DNA from: Amycolatopsis sp. EV170708-02-1
GTDB lineage: Bacteria; Actinomycetota; Actinomycetes; Mycobacteriales; Pseudonocardiaceae
Assembly: GCF_022479115.1 (NCBI RefSeq)
Contig: NZ_CP092497.1
Location: forward strand, 7,564,001 to 7,628,000
Length of the DNA: 64,000 nt
Direction: 5' to 3'
Part shown: in pieces, positions 53,351 to 62,517 of the stretch
Position numbering within the stretch: position 1 is the stretch's first letter
Layout of the letters: each line of letters begins with the position of its first letter
Notes under the pieces: generated by a model
What the model was told of the DNA's origin: nothing
The model's input: the letters and a program-made list of their open reading frames with translations, nothing else
Database searches by the model: none
Made by a program: the position numbers and the translations under genes

Positions 53351-53379
53351 AAGTCGCAGTGATAGCCGTCATGCGACTT
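53351..53379. promoter_or_regulatory. Inverted repeat in the ebo-operon promoter region
   Basis: AAGTCGCA and TGCGACTT are perfectly inverted across 13 bases in the 109 bases between the oxidoreductase stop and the ino1 start. Direct repeats of CGGATG adjoin it (53334-53345 region). A regulator site is likely; which protein binds is unknown, and the ROK repressors are candidates. Confidence 0.5.
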
Positions 53380-53396
53380 TCGGCTGGATCTCTCCC

Positions 53397-54566
53397 TCAG
53401 TTACTCCCCTTCACGGTGACAACGGGCACAGTGGTCCATCGCGCCTCGTCGGACGCGCTGCGCTCGACCGCGTCCAAGACCTGCTGAACCCTCAACCCGT
53501 CCTCGAAGGACGGTTCGGGATCCTTGCCTTCGCCGATCGCGGTGAGCAGATCGGCGACCTCGTTGGTGAAGGTGTGCTCGTAGCCGAGCAGGTGGCCCGG
53601 CGGCCACCACACCCCGACGTACGGGTGCTCGGGTTCGGTGACCAGGATCCGGCGGAACCCGGCCTCGGTGGCGGGCTGGCCACCGTCGAAGAAGGACAGT
53701 TCGTTCATCGACTCGAAGTCGAACGCGAGGCTCGCCTTCGACCCGTTGATCTCCAGCCGCATCGCGTTCTTGCGGCCCAGCGCGAACCGGGTCGCCTCGA
53801 AACTCGCCACCGCCCCGCCGCTGAACCGGCCCAGGAACAACGCGGTGTCGTCGACCGTCACCTGCCCGGTGCCGCCGCCACCGTCCGGCCGCTCCTTGAC
53901 GAACGTGTTGGTCAGCGCGGAAACCCCGGTGATCGTGTCGCCCGTGACGAACTGGGCGGCGTCGACGATGTGCGCGCCGAGGTCGCCCAGCGCGCCCGAG
54001 CCCGCCTTGTCCTTGTGCAGCCGCCAGGTCATCGGCGCCTGGGCATCGGACAGCCAGTCCTGCAGGTAGACCGACCGCACGTGGCGGATCTCGCCGAGCG
54101 CCCCGCTCGCGACCAGTTTCCTGGCGTGCGCGAGCGCGGGCACCCGGCGGTAGTTGAACGCCACCATGGACCGGACGCCGTTGGCCCGTGCCTTCGCCGC
54201 CGCCTCGGCCATCGCTTCGGCCTCGGCGAGGGTGTTGGCCAGCGGTTTCTCGCACAGCACGTGCTTGCCCGCTTCGAGCGCGGCGATCGCGATCTCGGCG
54301 TGGCTGTCGCCCGGCGTGCAGATGTCGACCAGGTCGACGTCGTCGCGGGCGATCAGCGCGCGCCAGTCCGTCTCGACGTCTTCCCAGCCGAACCGTTCCG
54401 CCGCGGCCTTCGCCCGCACCTCGTCGCGGCCGCCGAGCACGGCGAGTCTCGGGATCAGTGGCGGCGTGAAGAACCGGTGCACGCTGCGCCACGCGTGCGA
54501 ATGCACCGCACCCATGAACGCGTGGCCCACCATGCCGATCCCGATCGTTTCCTTTGCCGTGCTCAT
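53397..54566 (-). CDS. Gfo/Idh/MocA-family oxidoreductase
   Basis: 389 residues. A Rossmann fold begins IGIGMVGHAFMGAVHSHAW; the glycine fingerprint is GxVGxAFMG. ICTPGDSHAEIAI and HVLCEKPLANT carry the catalytic-lysine EKP, and GDLGAHIVDAAQFVTG the second active-site segment. Such enzymes oxidise inositol, glucose or other sugars at a ring hydroxyl with NAD(P). It is the last gene of the ROK-ABC operon, 42 bases after the binding protein gene, so the transported sugar or polyol is probably its substrate. Confidence 0.9.
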   Translation of the reverse strand: MSTAKETIGIGMVGHAFMGAVHSHAWRSVHRFFTPPLIPRLAVLGGRDEVRAKAAAERFGWEDVETDWRALIARDDVDLVDICTPGDSHAEIAIAALEAGKHVLCEKPLANTLAEAEAMAEAAAKARANGVRSMVAFNYRRVPALAHARKLVASGALGEIRHVRSVYLQDWLSDAQAPMTWRLHKDKAGSGALGDLGAHIVDAAQFVTGDTITGVSALTNTFVKERPDGGGGTGQVTVDDTALFLGRFSGGAVASFEATRFALGRKNAMRLEINGSKASLAFDFESMNELSFFDGGQPATEAGFRRILVTEPEHPYVGVWWPPGHLLGYEHTFTNEVADLLTAIGEGKDPEPSFEDGLRVQQVLDAVERSASDEARWTTVPVVTVKGSN

Positions 54567-54608
54567 GCCCCTCCTATGTCTCCGCTTGCGTCTGTCGGGT
54601 ACGCGGGT

Positions 54609-55660
54609 TTACGAGTCGAAGCCGACGTCCATGTACTTGTCGACGTTCTCCTTGGTGACCACCGCGGAGTACGTGGTGATCTCGGCGGGGATCTCGTGCT
54701 CGGCGAAGTCACCGGCGCCCTTGCCCTGGCCGAGCAGGCGCGCGAGCGAGATCGCCGAGGACGCCATCGACGGGCTGTAGAGCACGGTCGCCTTCAGCGG
54801 TTCGGCGTCGGACTTGATCAGGTTCATCGCGTTCTTCGATCCCGCGCCGCCGACCATCAGGAAGTTCTTGCGGTTGGCGTTGTGATCGCCGCGATGACGC
54901 CGACCCCCTGGTCGTCGTCGTGGTTCCACAGAGCGTCCAATTTGGACGCCGACTGCAGGAGGTTCGACGTCTGCTGCTCGCCCGACTCCGGGGTGAACTG
55001 CGCCGAGACACGCGGGCCGACCGTGAAACCCTGACGGGTCAAGGCATCCTTGAAGCCCTTGCTGCGTTCCTGGGTCAGCGGCAGCGAGTCGATCCCCGCG
55101 ACCTCGCCGATCACCGGGCTGGCGATGTTCTTCGCCTTCATCTGCTGGGCGATGTAGTTCCCGGCGTTGACACCCATGCGGTAGTTGTCGCCGCCGATCC
55201 AGGTGCGGTACGCGAGCGGGGTGTCGAAGACGCGGTCCAGGTTGATCACCTGGATTCCGGCGTCCATCGCCTGCTGGCCGACCGCGGTCAGCGCCTTGCC
55301 GTCGAACGGCAGGATCACCAGGACGTTGACCTTGGCGTTGATCAAGGTCTCCACCTGGGAGATCTGCTGGTTGACGTCGTTGGTGCCCTCGGTCGCGTTG
55401 AGCGTGACCTCACTGAACTTCTGCGCCTGCGCGCGGGCGTTCTTGGTGATGGCCGCCATCCAGCCGTGGTCCGCGGCCGGCGCTGAAAACCCAATTGTCA
55501 CTGGACTTCCGGGCTGCGAGTTCGCCCCGGCGTTGGCCACGTTGGCCGCGTTGTTCTGCGCCGGTGCCTCGTTCGAGGTGCACGCGGTCAGCAGCGCACC
55601 CGCTCCGACGGCCGCGCCTCCCAGCAGGAAGCGACGACGATGCAGGGATTGTTCGGTCAT
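54609..55660 (-). pseudogene. Sugar ABC transporter substrate-binding lipoprotein, broken by a one-base frameshift
   Basis: The first 260 residues from the ATG at 55660 are normal: HRRRFLLGG, lipobox LLTAC, then a periplasmic-binding-like type I domain of the ribose/galactofuranose group. Near 54882 the frame is lost (GVGVIAAI then nonsense). The next frame continues NANRKNFLMVGGAGSKNAMN to the normal end. Adding one base, for example GATC to GATCG, gives about 350 residues, the expected length. This is a recent mutation or a sequencing error. The gene lies between the permease and the oxidoreductase genes. Confidence 0.85.
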
Positions 55661-55682
55661 GACGACTCTCCATCCACGGTGA

Positions 55683-56696
55683 TCAAGTACTCGTCTTGGA
55701 TTTCTTGACGGAGCGGAACTGCAGTAGCGCGGCCAGGACGATGATCACGCCCTTGGCGATGTTCTGGATGTCGGTGTCCAGGTTGTTGAGCGTGAAGATG
55801 TTGGACAGCACGGTGAAGATCAGCACGCCGATCAGGGTGCCGATGAGCGAGCCGCGGCCACCGGTGAGCAGGGTGCCGCCGATGACGACCGCCGCGATGG
55901 CGTCGAGTTCGTAGAGCATGCCGTTGGTCGAGGCGCCCGCGGTGGTGCGGGCGACGACCATCAGCGCGGCGATACCGCAGCACAGCCCGGCGACGCCGTA
56001 GACGAGCGCGGTGTGCCGTTTGACGTTGATGCCCGCCAGCCGCGAAGCCTCGGCGTTGCCGCCGACGGCGAAGGTGCGGCGGCCGAACGTGGTGCGGTTC
56101 AGCACCACCCAGCCGACGGCGAACACCAGCGCGAACATCCAGATCAGCACCGGGATGCCGAGCAGGTCACCGCGGAAGAAGTCCAGGAAACCCGCTTCCG
56201 ACACCACCTGCGTGCGGCGGCCGCTGATGCGTTCCGCGAGACCGCGGGCCGAGACGTACATCGCCAAGGTCGCGATGAACGGCACGATCTTCCCGTAGGA
56301 GACCAGGATCCCGTTGATCAGCCCGCAGCCGAGGCCGACCAGGAGTCCACAAAGGATCATCACGAACGGGCCGTAGGACTGGGTGGCCAAGGTGGTCAGC
56401 CAGACACTGGACAGCGCCACGATCGACCCGACCGAGAGGTCGATGCCGCCGGCGATGATCACGAAGGTCATCCCGACGCTGACCACCCCGATGGCCGCGG
56501 CGAGCCGCAGGATCGTGGAGATGTTGCCGTCGGTGAAGAACTGGTCCGGCCGGGTCACGCTCCCGACGATGCACAGGATCACCAGCACCCCGGCAAGGCC
56601 GAGCAGCCGGGTGTCGAGCGAGAAGTTTCGCTTTTGCTTGGGTGGCAAGGGTTCCACGGCGCTCTCCGCACGCACCGATTCGGCTTGGTCGGTCAC
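55683..56696 (-). CDS. Sugar ABC transporter permease (RbsC-type)
   Basis: 337 residues from a GTG overlapping the reconstructed ATPase stop. About ten membrane segments; GGIDLSVGSIVALSS and GRNxxA-type motif (AVGGNAEASRLAGINVKRH) are the family hallmarks of ribose/xylose/galactose permeases. It is the only intact component of this transporter in the window. Confidence 0.9.
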   Translation of the reverse strand: MTDQAESVRAESAVEPLPPKQKRNFSLDTRLLGLAGVLVILCIVGSVTRPDQFFTDGNISTILRLAAAIGVVSVGMTFVIIAGGIDLSVGSIVALSSVWLTTLATQSYGPFVMILCGLLVGLGCGLINGILVSYGKIVPFIATLAMYVSARGLAERISGRRTQVVSEAGFLDFFRGDLLGIPVLIWMFALVFAVGWVVLNRTTFGRRTFAVGGNAEASRLAGINVKRHTALVYGVAGLCCGIAALMVVARTTAGASTNGMLYELDAIAAVVIGGTLLTGGRGSLIGTLIGVLIFTVLSNIFTLNNLDTDIQNIAKGVIIVLAALLQFRSVKKSKTST

Positions 56697-58193
56697 GCCG
56701 CACTCCCTTCGAGAATCACGTCGAGCACTTCCGCCTCTGTCAGCTCCGCGGACGGCTTTTCAGCCAGGACACGTCCTTCACGCAGCACCAGCACCCGGTC
56801 GGACAGGCCGAGTACCTCGGGATCTCGCTGCTGACGAGCACGATCGCGACCCCGGTCGCGGCCAGCTCCTCGATCAGCCGGTACAGCTCCGCCCGCGCGC
56901 CGACGTCGACCCCGCGGGTCGGCTCGTCCAGCAGCAGGACCCGGCAGCCGCGGACCAGCCAGCGCGCCAGCACCGCCTTCTGCTGGTTGCCGCCGGACAG
57001 CGTGCGGATGATCCGGTTCGGGTCGGCGGGCCGGAGATCGAGGCGCCGCAGGCTTTCCCCGGCGTCGTCGAGTTCCCTGCCCCGCTCGGTGAACCCGAAC
57101 GTCGCGTATTTGCTCAGGCTCGCCAGGGTCACGTTGTGCACGACGGGCAGGTCCAGCAGCAGCCCCTGGCTCTTGCGTTCCTCCGGCGCCAGGCCGATCC
57201 CGGCCTTGACCGCCGCGGACACACTGCCCGGCCGGACCGGTTCGCCGTCCACCGACACCGAACCCGTGTCCTGTTTGCGTGCGCCGAAGATCGTCTCCAG
57301 CAGCTCGCTGCGGCCCGAGCCGACGAGGCCCGCGATCCCGACGACCTCCCCGGCGTGCACGGTGAAGTTCACGTTCTCGAACTCGCCGACGGTGGTCAGG
57401 TTCTCCACCTTGAGGACCTCGTTGTCCGGGTCGACGTGTTCCTGATGACGCGGGCCGAAGACGGTTTCGACCTTGCGGCCCGCCATCAGCGCGACGAGGT
57501 CGGAGGTCGGCGTCTCCTTGGCGTCGAGTCCGGTGGAGACGGTCTTGCCGTCCTTCAGCACGGTGACGCGGTGGCCGATCCGGCGCAGTTCTTCGAGCCG
57601 GTGGGAGATGTAGACGATCGCGACACCTTCGGCGGTCAGCTCGCCGACGATGCGGAACAGGTTGTCGACCTCTTCGCCCGCCAGCGCCGCTGTCGGCTCG
57701 TCCATCACCAGCAGCTTCGCGTCGTAGGCGAGCGCCCGCGCCATCGAGACCAGCTGCTGACCGGCGGCGGACAGCTTGCCGACCTCGGTCGACGGAGCGA
57801 TCTCGGGATGCCCGAGCCGCGCCATCAGCTTGGCGGCCTTGTTCCGGGACTCGCTGATCCGCGTGAACCCGAACGTCGCGCGCTCGCGGCCGAGGAAGAT
57901 GTTGTCCGCCACGGAAAGCCCGGGCACCAGGTCGAGTTCCTGGTACATGGTCGCGATGCCGATCTTCAGCGCGGCGACCGGCGAGGGCAGCGTGACCGGC
58001 TCGCCCTGCCAGAAGATCTCGCCGCCGTCGGGCCGGTGCGCTCCGGCGAGCGTCTTGATCAGCGTGGACTTGCCCGCGCCGTTCTGGCCGAGCAGGCAGT
58101 GCACCTCGCCGGGTTCGACGTCGAAGTCGACCCCGTCCAGCGCACGCACCCCGGGGAACGTCTTCACGATCCCCGGACGGATAGAAGGGTCAT
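56693..58193 (-). pseudogene. Sugar ABC transporter ATPase (RbsA-type), with two one-base frameshifts
   Basis: The ATG at 58193 overlaps the ROK stop (ATGA) and reads MTLLSVRGS-stop. Adding one G in the GGGG run near 58174 gives MTLLSVRGIVKTFPG and joins the main frame. That frame holds two ATPase domains: Walker A GQNGAGKST, then VGSGRSELLETIFGARK (degenerate second P-loop, usual for RbsA) and SGGNQQKAVLARWL. Near 56819 the frame is lost again (SSEIPRYSACP); one added G restores SSEIPEVLGLSDRVLV to a stop that overlaps the permease start. The repaired length is 500 residues, normal for RbsA. Confidence 0.88.
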
Positions 58194-59410
58194 GCCGGAG
58201 CCTCCTCGGCCGTGGTGGGAACTAGCGTCGGATCGGCGAAAAGCCGTTCGGTGGCGAGATGCGCGGCGCCGCGCAGCGGGGCGGTGGTGCCCAGCGGCGA
58301 CGGCTCGACGCGGCAGGCGGGCTCGTGCCCGAGCGGACGCGCGGACAGTTCGCGGCGCACCGGCTCGACCAGCCATTCGCCCAGTTCGGCGAAGTAGCCG
58401 CCGAGGACGACGAGGTCCGGGTCGAGCACGTCGACCACGGTGGACACCGCGATGCCGAGCGCGACCCCGAGTTCCGAGACCGCCGCGACCGCGCGCTGGT
58501 CACCGCGCTGCACGCGGTGCTTGAGCAGCCCGACCCGGCCGTCGACGCCGAGCGCGGGATCGTGCAGCGGGTCACCGGGCGAGGCGGCGCCGCGCAGGAC
58601 GGCGTTGAGCCCGGCCTTGGTCTCCAGGCAGCCGACCCGGCCGCAGGGGCACTGCTCGCCGGACGGGTCGACGGTGATGTGCCCGACCTCGCCCGCGAAA
58701 CCCCTGGCACCACGCAGGATCGCGCCGCCGGAGACGAGTCCGCCGCCGACGCCCGTCCCGCCGCTGAGGTAGAAGAGCTCCCGCACGCCTTTTCCGACTC
58801 CGGCGACGGCCTCGCCGACCGCGCCGAGGTTGGCCTCGTTGTCGACCGCGATGGCCTCGACCGGCAGGCCGAGCCGGGCGGCGAGGAGGTCGGCGATCTC
58901 GGCGTCGCGCCAGCGCAGGGTCGGCGCGAACCGGAGGACCGCGGCGGCCGAATCGACCAGGCCGGGCACGGAGACCGTGACCCCGACGGGCTGGTCTTCG
59001 AGCAGCACCTGCCGCGAGAGGAAGGCGAGTTCGTCCATGCTCCGGTGCAGTCCGAGCGCGGCGACGTCGGCGGTCTCGGTGCGTTCGGCGACCACGCGGC
59101 CGTCGAGGTTCGTGACGACGGCGGCGAAGCGGTCGGCCTCGACGCTGAGCGCGAGCCCGCACGCGCTGGCGCCGTTCAGCTCGACCAGCTGGCTGGGCCT
59201 GCCGTTGCCGCCGCCCTGGAGTCCGGCGGAGCGGACGAGACCGCGTTCGGACAGCTCGGTGATCAACCCGGAGACGGCCGCCTTGGTGAGCCCGCAGCGC
59301 GCCGCGAGCTGGGTGCGCGAGAGCGGCCCCGCGCGCAACGCCCGCAGGAGCGCGGCGAGGTTCGCGGTGCGAGGGCTGACCGGGTCGAGCCCGGGTTCAG
59401 TCGCGGCCAC
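58190..59410 (-). CDS. ROK-family repressor (NagC/XylR type), operon leader
   Basis: 406 residues. A MarR-like winged helix (about 20-75, SRTQLAARCGLTKAAVSGLI) precedes a ROK sugar-kinase-like domain (SVPGLV, GGTGVGGGLVSGG, EVGHITVDPSG). The zinc motif CPCGRVGCLE (about 270) is intact. ROK repressors release DNA when the sugar binds. It is the first gene of the operon with the sugar ABC transporter and oxidoreductase; a perfect palindrome lies 39 bases upstream of its start. Confidence 0.9.
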   Translation of the reverse strand: MAATEPGLDPVSPRTANLAALLRALRAGPLSRTQLAARCGLTKAAVSGLITELSERGLVRSAGLQGGGNGRPSQLVELNGASACGLALSVEADRFAAVVTNLDGRVVAERTETADVAALGLHRSMDELAFLSRQVLLEDQPVGVTVSVPGLVDSAAAVLRFAPTLRWRDAEIADLLAARLGLPVEAIAVDNEANLGAVGEAVAGVGKGVRELFYLSGGTGVGGGLVSGGAILRGARGFAGEVGHITVDPSGEQCPCGRVGCLETKAGLNAVLRGAASPGDPLHDPALGVDGRVGLLKHRVQRGDQRAVAAVSELGVALGIAVSTVVDVLDPDLVVLGGYFAELGEWLVEPVRRELSARPLGHEPACRVEPSPLGTTAPLRGAAHLATERLFADPTLVPTTAEEAPA

Positions 59411-59448
59411 ACTGCCTCATCAGACGAGTCCCCACTTACGATTCGGCC

Positions 59449-59600
59449 GTAACAAACTTTGTTACTTAGCCAGCGAAAGTAGGATGGCGCCCGTCACCCG
59501 TCAAGGTGACAACAGGACAGAAATGTCGACTAAAGCCCGCCGTCACCCGATTAGCCGTCTCAAACGGCACAGACTTTCGTACGTTTCGAGCGAAAGTCTG
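59449..59600. promoter_or_regulatory. ROK operator palindromes upstream of the sugar operon
   Basis: GTAACAAA-C-TTTGTTAC (59449-59465) is a perfect 17-bp palindrome, AT-rich and of the NagC/XylR type. A second perfect repeat CAGACTTTCG-N11-CGAAAGTCTG lies at 59570-59600. The rest of the 352-base gap between the two ROK genes holds no coding region. Confidence 0.65.
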
Positions 59601-59667
59601 TACGAACTTGACGTTACTAATCGGAATCAGGTGAGTGCCCAACGTGCCGCTGGGTGCGCCCAAGGAC

Positions 59668-59750
59668 GGGCTGAAGGACGCTTTCACCGCATGCGATGCG
59701 ACGAAAGCGTCCTTCGCCGCGTGGCATGCGGTGAAGGACGCTTTCAGCCC
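59668..59750. repeat. Three-arm GAAGGACGCTTTC repeat with competing hairpins
   Basis: GAAGGACGCTTTC occurs at 59673-59685 and 59733-59745 and inverted at 59703-59715. The middle copy can pair with either flank, and GGGCTGAA/TTCAGCCC (59668-59675, 59743-59750) close the whole element. It lies just 3' of the second ROK gene and probably acts as its terminator; two exclusive folds are possible. Confidence 0.65.
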
Positions 59751-59762
59751 ATGGACCCGGGG

Positions 59763-60965
59763 TCAGCTGCTCAGCGTGAAGGCCCGGTCCGTGGCCGACC
59801 AAGCGGCCCCGATGACCCCGGCGGTGTCCCCCAGCTCGGACAGCACGATCGGCAGGTTCCCGGTCGCGAGCGGCAGCGACCGCCGGTAGACCGAGCTGCG
59901 GATCTCCGCGAGCAGCTGATGCCCCAGCTGCGCCACGCCACCGCCGATCACGACCATGCCCGGGTTCACGAAACTCACCAGCGACGCGACCACCTGCCCG
60001 AGCCGCCGCCCGCCGTCGCGGATCAGGTTGACCGCGCCGAAGTCGCCCGACGCCGCCGCCCGGCCGACGTCCTGCGCGGTGATCGCGCCGCGCGCCGCGA
60101 CGACGTCGGCGAGGTACGTCGACCGGCCGCTGCGCGCGAGCGTCAGCCCGTCACGGGCCAGCGCGGCGCCGCCGAAGTACGCCTCGAGGCAGCCCGTCTC
60201 ACCGCAGGCGCAGGTCGGCCCGTAGTCGTCGAGGCGGATGTGCCCGATGTCGCCCGCGGTGCCGGCGACGCCGCGGTACACCTTGCCGCCCAGCACGATC
60301 CCGCAGCCGATACCGGTACCGATCTTGACGAACACCAGGTCGTCGATGGAGCGCGCGACCCCTGCGTGCCGTTCCCCGAGCGCCATCGAGTTCACGTCGT
60401 TGTCGACCGTGACCGGGCAGCGCAGCAGACCGCCGAGATGGTCGCGCACGGAGAACCGGTCCCAGCCGGGCATTATCGGCGGCGCGACCGCCATACCTTC
60501 GGCGAAACTCACCGGGCCCGGGAGGCCGATCCCGGCGGCGATCAGCTTGCCCGGCGCCTCTTCGCGGATCTTCTCCGCCAGCGCGACGACACGTTTGAGC
60601 ACGGCGTGCGGCCCCTGCCGGACGTCGCAGTCCTCGACGGTGTGCACCAGCACCTCGCACGAAGCGTCGGTGAGGGCGACCCCGACCGACGTCGCGCCGA
60701 CGTCGACCGACAGGACCCGCAGGTCTCCCGCCAGCCGCACCAGGGTGGACCGCCTGCCGCCGCGGCTCGCCGACGGACCCGCGGTCTCGACGAGGCCGAC
60801 CTCGGCCAGCCGCGCGACCTCGGCCCCCACCCGAGCACGCGGCAGCTCCAGCCGTTCCCCCAGTTCGACCCGGGACATCGGGCCCTCATCCCGCAACAGG
60901 GTGAGCAACTGGGTCTGGTGCCGGGTTTCGACCATCGGATGCTCCGAGGTGGATGCCGTGCTCAT
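59763..60965 (-). CDS. ROK-family protein with N-terminal HTH (second copy)
   Basis: 400 residues. N-terminal winged helix (MSRVELGERLELPRARVGAEVA) and ROK domain with VDVGATSVGVAL, GLPGPV, VDNDVNSMALGE, KIGTGIGCGIVLGG and zinc motif CACGETGCLE. The order of domains is the same as the first ROK protein, but sequence identity is low. It is monocistronic and adjoins the sugar operon, so it may add a second signal to its control. The inducer is unknown. Confidence 0.88.
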   Translation of the reverse strand: MSTASTSEHPMVETRHQTQLLTLLRDEGPMSRVELGERLELPRARVGAEVARLAEVGLVETAGPSASRGGRRSTLVRLAGDLRVLSVDVGATSVGVALTDASCEVLVHTVEDCDVRQGPHAVLKRVVALAEKIREEAPGKLIAAGIGLPGPVSFAEGMAVAPPIMPGWDRFSVRDHLGGLLRCPVTVDNDVNSMALGERHAGVARSIDDLVFVKIGTGIGCGIVLGGKVYRGVAGTAGDIGHIRLDDYGPTCACGETGCLEAYFGGAALARDGLTLARSGRSTYLADVVAARGAITAQDVGRAAASGDFGAVNLIRDGGRRLGQVVASLVSFVNPGMVVIGGGVAQLGHQLLAEIRSSVYRRSLPLATGNLPIVLSELGDTAGVIGAAWSATDRAFTLSS

Positions 60966-61057
60966 TCACCTGAGCCTACGGCGTTGTCCACCCGCTGTCC
61001 CGAACGCCACTGGAAACCTTCACGACTCCCGGACGGGAACAAACCCACCGGCACCCG

Positions 61058-62425
61058 TCAGTCCTTTGTGGACATCTCGGCGCGGACCAGGAGCCACGAC
61101 GGGATCAGCACGATGGCCGTGATCCCGGCGATCCACCACTGCGCGCCCGCGACGGCCGCGGCGGACCCGGGAGCGGCGGCGAGCCGCGCGGCGACGACCA
61201 CGGTCAGCGTCGACGTCCCGAAGGACCCACCGATCCGTTGCAGCATGGCGAAGAGCGGCATCGCGTGGGAAATTCGCTCTTGGGGCACCGACACCAGGCC
61301 GGTGGCGAGCGCCGGGGTCGTGGTCAGCCCGATACCGCAGCCGCGGACCACCTGGACGGCCGAGAGCCACCAGTAGTCGTCGGATCCGGTGAGCAGCGCG
61401 AGCGGCACCGTCCCGATGACCGTGACGATCAGCCCGGCGAAGATCACTCGCGCGCCGCCGATCCGGTCGGTCAGCCTGCCCGCGAGCGGAAGCGCCAGCA
61501 CCGTGCCGAGTGCCAGCGGCGCGGTCAGGAATCCGGTCACGACGAGGCTTTCGTGCCGGACGTCGAGATAGTACAGCGGCAGGACGATCATCGAGCCGAA
61601 CAGCGCGATCCCCATCCCGAAGATGACGGCGGCGGCCGAGGAGAACGTCCGGTCGCGGAACAGCCGCAGGTCGAGCAGTGGCGCGGGCGACCTCAGCGCG
61701 GTGACCACGAAGACGGCGAGCAGGATCGCACCGGCGACCGCCGCGATCGGCGCGGCTTCGGCGAAGCCGTAGACGAGCAACGGCACCCCGGTCGCGGTGA
61801 GCACCAAGCCACGCCGATCCAGCGGACGGGTGTCGACGGGCCCTTCCCTCGGCAACCGTTTCCGGCCCAGCAGCAGGCAGAGCAGGGCGAGCGGCACGTT
61901 CACCAGGAACAGCCACGGCACGCCGAACCGGTCGGCGAGCACGCTGCCGGCCAGGGTGCCGAGCACGGGAGCGAGGTAGATCGGGATGCTCAGCACGGCC
62001 ATCATCCGGCCGAGCCGCTTCGGCCCCACCATCGTCGCGAACAGGATCTGTCCCGCCGGGACCAGCAGTCCGCCCGCGGCGCCCTGCAGGACACGGAAGG
62101 CGATCAGCGCTTCGACCGAGGGCGCCGCCGCACAGAGCGTCGAGAAGACCGCGAACAGACCGACGCACACCAGCCACAGCCGCGTCGTCCCGAAGCGACG
62201 GCTCGCCCAGCCGCTCACCGGCACCATCGCGGCGAGCGCGAGCAGGTAGCCGGTGGCGATCCACTGGGCGGTACCGAGCGGTGCACGGAATCCGGCAGCG
62301 ATCGTGCCGAGCGCGACGGTGACGACGGTCGACGTGAACATCGACAGGAATCCGCCGAGGGTCAGGATCGCGGCCGTCCCCCACAACGCCGGGGTCAGAC
62401 GCTCCTCATCGGGACTTCCGATCAT
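61058..62425 (-). CDS. MFS drug exporter (DHA2-type)
   Basis: 455 residues with twelve to fourteen membrane segments. Motif A appears as GWASRRFGTTRLW and again as GRLTDRIGGARVI; motif C-like segment IYLAPVLGTLAGSVLADRFGV is typical of exporters. The N-terminus starts MIGSPDEERLTPALWG. It diverges from a TetR-type regulator whose operator fills the 92-base gap, the arrangement of tetA/tetR-like efflux modules. The drug is not known. Confidence 0.9.
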   Translation of the reverse strand: MIGSPDEERLTPALWGTAAILTLGGFLSMFTSTVVTVALGTIAAGFRAPLGTAQWIATGYLLALAAMVPVSGWASRRFGTTRLWLVCVGLFAVFSTLCAAAPSVEALIAFRVLQGAAGGLLVPAGQILFATMVGPKRLGRMMAVLSIPIYLAPVLGTLAGSVLADRFGVPWLFLVNVPLALLCLLLGRKRLPREGPVDTRPLDRRGLVLTATGVPLLVYGFAEAAPIAAVAGAILLAVFVVTALRSPAPLLDLRLFRDRTFSSAAAVIFGMGIALFGSMIVLPLYYLDVRHESLVVTGFLTAPLALGTVLALPLAGRLTDRIGGARVIFAGLIVTVIGTVPLALLTGSDDYWWLSAVQVVRGCGIGLTTTPALATGLVSVPQERISHAMPLFAMLQRIGGSFGTSTLTVVVAARLAAAPGSAAAVAGAQWWIAGITAIVLIPSWLLVRAEMSTKD

Positions 62426-62438
62426 CCTACCTGCCGAT

Positions 62439-62470
62439 CTTATCGCTGTTAAGATCTTAACGGTGATAAG
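62439..62470. promoter_or_regulatory. TetR operator between exporter and regulator
   Basis: An almost perfect 32-bp palindrome CTTATC-N2-TGTTAAGATCTTAAC...GATAAG with a perfect 14-bp core GTTAAGATCTTAAC (62448-62461). It lies between the divergent starts, 13 bases from the exporter ATG side and 47 from the tetR ATG, and most likely represses both. Confidence 0.8.
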
Positions 62471-62517
62471 AACCGGCCGAGTTGTCAACTCCGATACGGA
62501 CGGGCGAAGGTGTGCGC

